From UBA4465 sp002292365 (lineage in GTDB: Bacteria > Bacteroidota > Bacteroidia > Cytophagales > Cyclobacteriaceae): 64,000 nucleotides of DNA. Shown here one piece after another: positions 18,448 to 25,931 of this stretch. The first letter of the stretch is position 1. Every line of letters begins with the position of its first letter. Location: positions 248,001 to 312,000 of the forward strand of contig CALSQY010000004.1 in the NCBI GenBank assembly GCA_943788615.1. Reading direction: 5' to 3'. Under the pieces are notes generated by a model. It was not told the DNA's origin, ran no database searches, and saw only the letters and a list, made by a program, of their open reading frames with translations. A program made the position numbers and the translations under genes.

Positions 18448-19011
18448 ATGAAAAAAAGCTACTATTTGCTGAGCCTGCTGCTATTGTTTGCTGTTACGGC
18501 GATGAGCTGTAAAGAACAAAAGAAAACCGAGGCAGTTGACCTAAATTATGATCCTGAATTGCGATTGAAAGAGCTTAATATTATCTTGCCAAGCCCACCT
18601 AAACCGGTAGCCAATTATGTCAATGGCGTCCGTGCAGGGAATTTGATATTTCTAGCCGGCAAAGGTCCAAAAAGTGCTGAAGGCACTGAATTGATTGGGA
18701 AACTTGGTATCGACGTAACGATTGAGGAAGGTTATGCAGGAGCACGATTGACCGCTATTAATCAGTTAGCCGTTTTGAAAACCATGTTAGGTGATTTGAA
18801 AAAGGTAAAACGTGTTGTAAAAGTACTTGGGATGGTAAACTCGGCGCCTGATTTTGTAGAGCAACCTAAGGTGATCAATGGATTTTCTGATTTGATGGTA
18901 GCTGTATTTGGAGACCGAGGAATGCATGCACGTGCTGCAGTAGGCATGGCTTCATTACCGAGAGGTCAAGCGGTCGAGATCGAATTGGTCGTAGAGGTTT
19001 ATGATGATTAG
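18448..19011 (+). CDS. Lipoprotein RidA (YjgF/YER057c/UK114) family protein
   Basis: RidA proteins are small trimers; the type member deaminates reactive enamine/imine intermediates of amino-acid breakdown. This 187-residue form is unusual in having a lipoprotein signal (MKKSYYLLSLLLLFAVTAMSC, Cys21) followed by a short linker. The Rid domain starts near residue 55 (NYVNGVRAGNLIFLAGKGP). It continues through RLTAINQLAVLK, VVKVLGMVN and APDFVEQPKVINGFSDL to the trimer end HARAAVGMASLPRGQAVEIELV. The arginine that binds the carboxylate in active members is present in ARAAVGMASLP. Placement after a dipeptidase and an amidohydrolase suggests it handles products of their reactions in the periplasm. 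That is inference. Confidence 0.87.
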   Translation: MKKSYYLLSLLLLFAVTAMSCKEQKKTEAVDLNYDPELRLKELNIILPSPPKPVANYVNGVRAGNLIFLAGKGPKSAEGTELIGKLGIDVTIEEGYAGARLTAINQLAVLKTMLGDLKKVKRVVKVLGMVNSAPDFVEQPKVINGFSDLMVAVFGDRGMHARAAVGMASLPRGQAVEIELVVEVYDD

Positions 19012-19895
19012 TGATTGATAGATTTGAGTTATGATTATACTGTTTGATCCATAATTAAGCTTGTGGTTACAATACTATTACTAATAACTCAAATGCTGTA
19101 ATCATTGATAAAGAGGTAATCAATTTATCTAAATGGGAAATAAAGCGATGATTACCTCAGCTTGGCTAGCTGAAAAAGGATTAATGACGAGTTGAGTAGT
19201 AAACGGCTAAAATTAATTAGCTACTATTATTTTGATCTGTTTCACCAGCTTTGAAGAGAAGAGGAATTGCTAGAAAATCCACAGTGAATTAAGAAACCTA
19301 TGTTGATTATTCGATTGTTTTTAAAAACATCAACTTAACATAATATAAATTATATAACAAAATTATAGGTTTGTCGTAATCCTATATGGCGCGTATTCCA
19401 GTATCTGCGGCAAGCGATAAGATCAAATATATATGTGTTGGCACTAGACCGGCTGAGTTGTATATGATAAAATCTAAATAAAGGCAAATACATAATTCGT
19501 AATTGCAAATCTATCGTGGACGACTAGTCAAGCCGCACACGACGCAGATCTATATAATTGATATTATGTCTGCGCGAGAAATCCAGCCCTGCAAGCTGAA
19601 CTCTCATTAAAATGATCTGCCAGATCAATCTTAACATTTGTGTTTCTCGCTTGACTTCTCGGCAGACGCCTAGTCCAAAGCGCTCAGGTAAATAGTACAC
19701 CGTATCGGTGGAGTGACAAGCCAGCTCAATCTTTTAGATTGACGATTCGATTCCTGATATATAATCCGTTTACTACTTTACTCAGTTCATCTTCTCTAAT
19801 GCAAATCATTTAACCAAAACCAACACATTCTAAATATGAACCCATGAGTTATATGAATTGTTATATAGTTTAGAGTGATCAAAACAGACAGATGA
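19012..19895. other. Structured non-coding region rich in inverted repeats
   Basis: No gene is supported in these 884 bases, but several paired segments are visible. GAGGTAATCA (19113-19122) pairs with TGATTACCTC (19149-19158). GTCTGCGCGAGAAA (19568-19581) faces TTTCTCGC (19643-19650), and its GTCTGC half faces GCAGAC (19662-19667). GATCTGCCAGATC (19614-19626) is a small palindrome, and TCAATC (19726-19731) pairs with GATTGA (19737-19742). An imperfect direct repeat, GACGACTAGTCAAGCCGC (near 19518) and GACGCCTAGTCCAAAGCGC (near 19665), flanks the main structure. The segment from about 19370 to 19760 is more GC-rich than the spacers around it. It could be an RNA gene, a regulatory leader or the remains of a mobile element. 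Confidence 0.45.
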
Positions 19896-21266
19896 ATGAA
19901 AAAAAGCCTAAGCTTATATATTTATACATGTATTCTTTTTTTAATATTTTTTTCAAGTTGCCAATCATCTATTAAAAAAGAAAAGCGTTCTCAAATAGAT
20001 TCATCCTCAGTGTCTAAAAGAGTAACTATCCAAGATGTAGAACAAGGTATTCGAGCCAATATTAATGCCCAAATCAAAGCAGGTGACGGTTATTTCACTT
20101 TTTGGAATGACAGTATAGAATTAAGTTTGAAATTGGTTCGGGTGCATACAGAGTATCTATCTGTACTTGGGTCCAATGAATTCTTCGCTTGCGTAGACCT
20201 TGCTACTGAAAATGGAGACGTCTATGATGTAGACTTCTTTCTCGAAGGTACTATAGGTAATATGAAAGTAACCCAGACAGATGTTCATAAGCTCAATGGA
20301 AAGCCTTATTATGCTTGGGAGCAAGGTGACGACAATATATGGCATACGATTCCTGTTGAAAATGCCGGTTCCGAACTGTTAGGTGTGATTGAAAGTGCTG
20401 ATCGTTTTACTTTTACTTATGAAGTGCAACTACCTGAATTAAATGAATCTGCTGAGATTTGGCTTCCTCTAGCGCAAAGTGATTCTTTCCAACGAGTTGA
20501 AATCTTATCCATTGATGCTCCTGTTGAACATAAGCTTCTCACCGAGGGTGAAAATAAGAATAGTATTCTTTATCTCAAACTTATGCCTAAGCATGCTCAT
20601 GATAAAATTTTGATACAATATCAAGTACAGAGAATTGAAAAATCAGCTTATACTGAGGAAACGTTCAATCCTAAAAAATATCTCAAGGCTACCTCTCTAA
20701 ACCCAGTAGGAGATCGATTTGAAGTGATTTCTAGTACCATAATTGAATCAAAACAGGCTTATACACCGCTGATGAAAGCTAGGGCTTTGTACGACTATAT
20801 TATAGACAATATGCGGTATGCTAAAGAGGGTATTTATGGTACAGGTGATGCTAATTACGCTTGTGATTCCAAATCCGGTAATTGCACAGAATTCCACTCA
20901 TTTTTCATCTCGCTTGCCCGTTCGGCAGGAATACCGTCGCGATTTGCCGTAGGCGCCTCAATACCATCCGAGCGAAATGAAGGCGGGATAGATGGTTACC
21001 ATTGCTGGGCAGAGTTTTATGCGGAAGGAAAGTGGTGGCCTATAGATATTAGTGAGGCCAATAAATATACTCCACTGGCCACTTATTATTTTGGACACCA
21101 CCCAGCCAATCGAATTGAATTCAGTCGGGGCAGAGACCTTAGGCCTGTTCCTTTACCTCAATCAGGTCCTATTAACTTTCTAGCTTATCCAATCTTTGAA
21201 ATCGGCGGTAAGCTGGCCTATGTTGAAACGACTTTTTCTTTCAAAAGAGAAACGTCAATAGTATAA
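19896..21266 (+). CDS. Lipoprotein with transglutaminase-like (papain-fold) domain
   Basis: This 456-residue protein has a lipoprotein signal (hydrophobic run then FFSSC, Cys22). It has a beta-rich middle part (about residues 40-270) resembling the N-terminal region of bacterial transglutaminase-like proteins, and a transglutaminase core at about 290-400. The core has the catalytic Cys330 in SGNCTEFHSFF, His369 in GYHCWAEFY and Asp384 in WWPIDISEA. The linking GIPSRFAVGA is typical. Bacterial members act as cysteine peptidases or amidases on peptides rather than cross-linkers. It ends 8 bases from the stop of the converging EHPS-repeat lipoprotein gene, and the structured non-coding region lies upstream. 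The substrate is unknown. Confidence 0.85.
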   Translation: MKKSLSLYIYTCILFLIFFSSCQSSIKKEKRSQIDSSSVSKRVTIQDVEQGIRANINAQIKAGDGYFTFWNDSIELSLKLVRVHTEYLSVLGSNEFFACVDLATENGDVYDVDFFLEGTIGNMKVTQTDVHKLNGKPYYAWEQGDDNIWHTIPVENAGSELLGVIESADRFTFTYEVQLPELNESAEIWLPLAQSDSFQRVEILSIDAPVEHKLLTEGENKNSILYLKLMPKHAHDKILIQYQVQRIEKSAYTEETFNPKKYLKATSLNPVGDRFEVISSTIIESKQAYTPLMKARALYDYIIDNMRYAKEGIYGTGDANYACDSKSGNCTEFHSFFISLARSAGIPSRFAVGASIPSERNEGGIDGYHCWAEFYAEGKWWPIDISEANKYTPLATYYFGHHPANRIEFSRGRDLRPVPLPQSGPINFLAYPIFEIGGKLAYVETTFSFKRETSIV

Positions 21267-21274
21267 TGCCTTAG

Positions 21275-21538
21275 TTATTTAGGATGCTCACTGTCTGAGG
21301 TATCACCTGATGGGTGTTCGCTGCCTGAGGTTTCTGTTGATAAACTATCAGAAGGATGTTCACCACCGTTTTCTGATGGATGTTCAGCACTTTCAGTGGA
21401 CGTAGTTTCTACTTTATCTGTACTTTCGGCCTCTTTTTTTGAAGGTGTGCTGCAAGCACTTACTGAAACAAAAATGAAAAAAGAAAGTATCCAAAGACCA
21501 CTTATTAATGATCTTAGCTTTTTAGAATTAACAATCAT
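21275..21538 (-). CDS. Small lipoprotein with EHPS repeats
   Basis: This 87-residue protein has a basic start (NSKKLRS), a hydrophobic stretch and a lipobox (SVSAC, Cys29). The mature part is only about 58 residues, low-complexity and acidic (Ser, Thr, Glu, Asp). It has four copies of EHPS or EHPK at irregular spacing: AEHPSE, GEHPSD, SEHPSG and SEHPK at the very end. No globular fold is expected. The repeated histidine-acid pairs could bind metal ions, and the disordered, charged chain may act as a surface brush or linker. No enzyme motif is seen. It converges on the transglutaminase gene with only 8 bases between the stops. Similar small EHP-repeat lipoproteins occur in Bacteroidota, as I recall, without known function. 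Confidence 0.75.
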   Translation of the reverse strand: MIVNSKKLRSLISGLWILSFFIFVSVSACSTPSKKEAESTDKVETTSTESAEHPSENGGEHPSDSLSTETSGSEHPSGDTSDSEHPK

Positions 21539-21872
21539 GATTTTTTTATTAAAATATGTAACAATGCAATATTGTAAATATAATAAGTTAAAATAATTTA
21601 TGATGCTTTTTTATCAAAATAAAGGTAATATTTGATGTCAGAACTAAATTATCAGCAAGAGCTAATCTTGATTGGGCTTAAACAGTTTAATTCGAGATAT
21701 CATCAAATGATTATAAAAGATCAAAATAGATCTTGATCATTTAATTGAACAGGTATTGTATCAAGAATAATACGATGAACTGATGATTATTTTGAAAAGT
21801 TTGATTGCGGCATCAAACTTTACTTTCCGTATGCTGATCGTACCGCTATGGGTCCTACCGGTTCAGAATTTA
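21539..21872. other. Intergenic region, no supported gene
   Basis: These 334 bases lie between the EHPS lipoprotein promoter side and the decayed end of the beta-lactamase-fold gene. A 33-codon frame starts at the ATG near 21634 but shows no family or export signal. The minus-strand promoter of the EHPS lipoprotein must be in the first 100 bases. Nothing else is recognised. Confidence 0.5.
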
Positions 21873-22848
21873 TTAATCTATATTAGATAAATTAAACGTA
21901 CCCCACTGGATGGGAAACATTATATTAGTTTTTAAGTCTATGGCCGCTTGAACAGATTGCTCGGTATGCATGTGGATGTCTCGCCATTCTAGCTAGTTCT
22001 TCTCTATAATCACCGATTTTAATAAATCCCATCTCAATGGGTCCTAATTTATCTCCAATAATTTGAAAATGATCTCCATAACCCGAATCACCACTATGAT
22101 AAATGCGATGATTTGGACTGGAGATGACCCAAGAAGTCCATAAGGTAGCATTGTTCAAGCCAGTACGACCCGAATAATGTCTAGCAGGAGTACAATGAAT
22201 AGTGAATTCGTCTAAGGTGAGGCTTTCCCACCAATCCATTTCATTGATTTGGGCTGCTGAGATGGCCCATTCAATAAGAACGGCTTTGAGACCAATGCCA
22301 ACATAAAACTGACTGCCTGATTCAGCTAATATTTTAACCGTTTTCATATCTAAATGATCAAAATGATCATGAGAAATGGTAACGATGTCAATCGAAGGCA
22401 AGATCTCTACCGTCAAGGGAGGAGGATCATACCGTTTGGGTGCAATCAATTTTATCGGAAAGGCGAGATCTGATAGCATGGGATCTGTCAGTATTCTCTT
22501 ACCATCCATTTCGATATAAACGGTAGCATGCCCCAACCAAGTAGCCTTCATGCCAGATTTTACTGAATCAGCAACAACCGGGACCTCCATAGGAAATAGG
22601 CCTGAGGGTACGCGTTGTTGGTCTCCAAGTAAATCTACTATATTCACCTTAATGTCGTAAGGAATAACAGAAGGTGAGTTTTGAAAATGAGTTCCATTAT
22701 ATGCCCTAGAGGCTCGAACTTTTGCAGTACTTTCTTTATCCATGACTCATCCAAATTCTGTCCCACTTAAAACCCATTGAACCATTATCTAGGCCAATAC
22801 AGCTATGCTGGAAAGGGCTATAAGAATGATCTTTAAGCACTTATTCAT
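21873..22848 (-). pseudogene. Frameshifted metallo-beta-lactamase-fold hydrolase (NAPE-PLD/UlaG-like)
   Basis: The readable core (ATG 22743 to stop 21925, 272 codons) has the family's ATWLGHATVYIEMDG, ILTDPMLSD, PKRYDPPPL, the zinc site SHDHFDHLD, PARHYSGRTG and HSGDSGYGDHF. After IKIGDYRE the frame changes. The next frame gives EWRDIHMHTEQSVQAAIDLKTN and then PIQWGTFNL, which is the expected family C-terminus including the last histidine ligand, ending at a stop at 21873-21875. In the frame as it stands this end is replaced by unrelated residues. At the 5' side, a signal-peptide-like start (ATG 22848, MNKCLKIILIALSSIAVLA) runs into a TAG at 22789-22791 and is also out of frame. Two separate breaks argue for a pseudogene rather than a sequencing slip, though the latter remains possible. 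Intact relatives are exported phosphodiesterase or lactonase-type enzymes. Confidence 0.72.
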
Positions 22849-22963
22849 TATTCAAAAATAACATTTGAGCGCAACATATATTTTTCTTATACATGAGTAC
22901 CCAAAATATTTACCCTTGAAGGCTGGCAACTCGATTAATAAGCTTAATCAGTATTAGAAGAGG

Positions 22964-25645
22964 CTATTCTGCAATTACAAATTTTTGGCTCACACTCTTC
23001 CCTGTAGTTTGACTCATCATCTTTACCACATACAAGCCTGGCTTCAATGATTTTAGTGAAAGATGATTATTTTTAGGTATTTGACCATATAAGAGTCTAG
23101 AGCCATCCATAGACACAATAGAATAGTAGTCATATTTAGAAGGGTAGAATTTGATAAATTCTTTTGCAGGATTTGGATAAAAATCAAGTTCACTATTTAG
23201 TGAAAACCCAGTTATGACTTCTGCAAATTCAAACCAGTTGAGATTAAACTCGCCGGCTCCAAGTATTTTTAGGCGGAGCGTGTAAGATCCAGCAGGCATC
23301 ACTACATTTGCATAAATAGTTACCCAATCTTGCCATCCGCCAGTTACAGGTGTGCTCGTGGTAAAAATCTCACTTTCAACAGAATCCACCACTGAATAAA
23401 AGCCTAATGAGCCCTCAGCTGAGAGCGCGGCGACTCTCAATTTTACGGTAAACTCAGTTTCTTGAGGTACATAAATTAAATAATCTGCATAGTCCCCAAT
23501 ATTTACGTAACCGAGATTAAGCCCACCGCCCTCATCTGTAGAAGATTCTGTCTGGAACCCAGACATGTTTATAAAATCCTCTGCTTCAATGACACCTGGG
23601 AGCACGAACTGAATAGGTAAATTATTTAGAACGGATAAATTCGCAAACGTGCCTAATATTTTTTCTGACTTTGAGGTAATGGAACTACCCAAATAACTTA
23701 ATTTAACCTCATCTGAATGCATTAAACTTCCAGACAATTCTAATATTAAGGTTCTTTCTTTATTTTCAGCCTGAATTACGGTGTTGATAGACCTTATCTC
23801 ACCATTTACCGTTGCTGAAAAAAAATCAACTACATTAGCTAAAGATCCCTCTTCTATTTTGTCATTTAATACTAGCATTATTGATTTTTGATCTTCAGAA
23901 GTAGTTCCTGTTATGGCGGTAAATGGTACGATATTTGAAGCTGCTGTTTTATCAAATGTAATATGACTGATATTGAGAGGAATGTCATTGTCCACATGAT
24001 ATTTTAGCACATGTTTCCCTGATTCTAGATAGATATTTTCAATGGTGAGACTGTCAAATATCGTCCAGCCGCCGGTACTATTTCCCAAAGTCATGGGTGT
24101 GATGTCTTCACCATCCATTGACAAATGAAATAAGCCCCCACTCTCCTCTGAAGCCACATGAAGACCCAAAGCATATGTAGCAGACTGCTCTATATTAACA
24201 GTATAATTCATCCATTCACCCGTATGAGTAAATCCTATATGATAACCATTACCATTGACTAAATCATTAATTTCAATGTCCACCCCATCGTTTCTGTAAG
24301 CCCAACCTGAATTCCACGCTTGCCATTGACCTGTTGATAATTGATAATTGGCTGCGTCTACATCGTAATAAGCAAAACCATTTCTTCCTAAATCATAGTT
24401 AGACAAGTAAATAGTACCTGGAATACTCTGAATGGCATATGGCAATGTTTCCTCAGTCGTCGGTTGTCTCATAAGCGCATCTATGACATCCGGTCTAAAA
24501 GTATTATTGTTGACAAGTAGATTCTCTGCCAATTGCATGACAGCGTTAAAACTATCATCTTCTGATGGCTTTGGTCCTTCTCCTTTCCAATAGTCCAAGA
24601 TATCATGATAGCCTTGGTTTATCGTAATACTATATGGACTATTAATACTTTCCATCTTCCTCATGGTCCACCATGCCCAACCTATATTGTGCTCTTCAAA
24701 AAGAATTACAGCATCTGTAAACCAAGTATTAGAGTTTTCTCCAGATTCACCCATCCATAAGGGGATATTATATTGTTCTCTCAAGGGAATAATCCAGTCA
24801 AGATCATCTAGTGAACTCCAATATTTATGGAAACTATAAACCATATTATCATCCCATGGAGGCGTTAAACCTGTAAAATCATTCGCGAACCAGTTCCCCT
24901 CAATAAACAAAATATGCTCATCTCCAGTATTCCTAATACTATCCGTAATTTCTACATATAAATTTCTTAAAAGAGTGCCGCCAGGAAGGTCCCAATTGGT
25001 TTCATTTATCAAATCATATCCACCTATCCAAGGTTCATCTTTGTATCTTTCTGCAATTTTTTTCCAAAAAGCCACCGTTTTATCTTGATTGTCCTTACTC
25101 TCCCATAGAGAAGGTTTTGAATCATCATAATCTGAAATATCAGCATTGTAACCCTGGCCTCCAGGAGCGGCATGAAGATCAAGAATAAGATAAATTTCGT
25201 TGGAGGCACACCAACTAAGAAGACTATCTACCATCTCGAAACCCTTTCCAAGCCATGTGTGATTGCCCGAAATGGGTTCATCCTCGATAGGAAGTGTAAA
25301 GAGATTGTAGTGCATGGGTAGACGTATGCTATTAAATCCCCAAGCAGCTAAAGAATCCACGTCACGTTGGGTAAAATGATTGGCCAACCATTTATCAAAA
25401 AACAGGTCTGTCTTTTCGACACCCATCAATTTGATGAGTTCTGCCCTTATTTCATGTTGTGTTCCAGCAAAGCCTGCCGTTTGCATCATATATCCTTCCA
25501 TAACCATCCACCCCCCTGGCCCCAACCCTCTGAGTAAAACTTCCTCGTCGTCACTATTAACAATAACTTTTCCTTTTGCTTTAAGCCACTGACTAGAAGC
25601 CGAATAAGTAAACGTGAATAATAGTAATAAGAGAATTGCTTTCAT
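22964..25645 (-). CDS. Secreted GH5 endoglycosidase with CBM6-like modules and T9SS sorting domain
   Basis: This 893-residue multidomain enzyme has a signal peptide (residues 1-18). The GH5 (cellulase A) barrel spans about 20-370, with the acid/base Glu215 in YDLINETNW and the nucleophile Glu300 in PLWMGESGEN; SFHKYW supplies the usual histidine. It is followed by a CBM6-like domain at about 405-555 (DVDAANYQL, DGVDIEIN, GEWMNYTVNIE) and a beta-sandwich linker at about 565-665. A second CBM6 (about 675-800) has PGVIEAEDF and IGDYADYLIYVP. A type A T9SS tail from about residue 810 has FYPNPAKEF, LKSLKPGLYVVKM and KFVIAE. It should act at the cell surface on a beta-glucan or similar polymer; the modules do not fix the substrate. 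It diverges from a membrane regulator gene, its likely controller. Confidence 0.93.
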   Translation of the reverse strand: MKAILLLLLFTFTYSASSQWLKAKGKVIVNSDDEEVLLRGLGPGGWMVMEGYMMQTAGFAGTQHEIRAELIKLMGVEKTDLFFDKWLANHFTQRDVDSLAAWGFNSIRLPMHYNLFTLPIEDEPISGNHTWLGKGFEMVDSLLSWCASNEIYLILDLHAAPGGQGYNADISDYDDSKPSLWESKDNQDKTVAFWKKIAERYKDEPWIGGYDLINETNWDLPGGTLLRNLYVEITDSIRNTGDEHILFIEGNWFANDFTGLTPPWDDNMVYSFHKYWSSLDDLDWIIPLREQYNIPLWMGESGENSNTWFTDAVILFEEHNIGWAWWTMRKMESINSPYSITINQGYHDILDYWKGEGPKPSEDDSFNAVMQLAENLLVNNNTFRPDVIDALMRQPTTEETLPYAIQSIPGTIYLSNYDLGRNGFAYYDVDAANYQLSTGQWQAWNSGWAYRNDGVDIEINDLVNGNGYHIGFTHTGEWMNYTVNIEQSATYALGLHVASEESGGLFHLSMDGEDITPMTLGNSTGGWTIFDSLTIENIYLESGKHVLKYHVDNDIPLNISHITFDKTAASNIVPFTAITGTTSEDQKSIMLVLNDKIEEGSLANVVDFFSATVNGEIRSINTVIQAENKERTLILELSGSLMHSDEVKLSYLGSSITSKSEKILGTFANLSVLNNLPIQFVLPGVIEAEDFINMSGFQTESSTDEGGGLNLGYVNIGDYADYLIYVPQETEFTVKLRVAALSAEGSLGFYSVVDSVESEIFTTSTPVTGGWQDWVTIYANVVMPAGSYTLRLKILGAGEFNLNWFEFAEVITGFSLNSELDFYPNPAKEFIKFYPSKYDYYSIVSMDGSRLLYGQIPKNNHLSLKSLKPGLYVVKMMSQTTGKSVSQKFVIAE

Positions 25646-25931
25646 TTTAGTATTCTTTTATGATATTACTTTATCTGTTTATACAGATTAGTTTGTAAAA
25701 TTTTAATTTATAATAATGAAATTAATAAACTAAAAAAACAGGCTTAAAAAAGAGTTTTTTCTCTAAAGCATCCAAAACAAAAATAAAATTAATGCAGTAA
25801 GTAATTATTAAACTGAATACTACATATACTCACTATTTTAATTATTTACTTTCACAATACCTCACAAATATTTTCAAAATATCAGTTCATATCAATTTTA
25901 TAGGTTATTTTACCATTTTTTAATACACATA
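25646..25931. promoter_or_regulatory. Divergent control region of the GH5 and regulator genes
   Basis: This AT-rich 286-base spacer must hold both promoters. An inverted repeat, ATCTG (25673-25677), 6 bases, CAGAT (25684-25688), lies about 28 bases before the GH5 start and could be an operator half-site pair. A weak GAG-A6-CTC-T6 hairpin on the minus strand (about 25750-25770) is also present. No clear TAnnTTTG box was found. Assignment is by position. Confidence 0.35.

Noticed and set aside
19711..19770. tRNA-like pattern: TCAAT/ATTGA stem with CTTTTAG loop and a TTCGATT loop
   Set aside because: The arms around TTCGATT do not pair and no acceptor stem or D-arm fits, so it is not a tRNA.
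21634..21735. Short plus-strand frame before the broken beta-lactamase-fold gene
   Set aside because: Only 33 codons, no export signal and no similarity.
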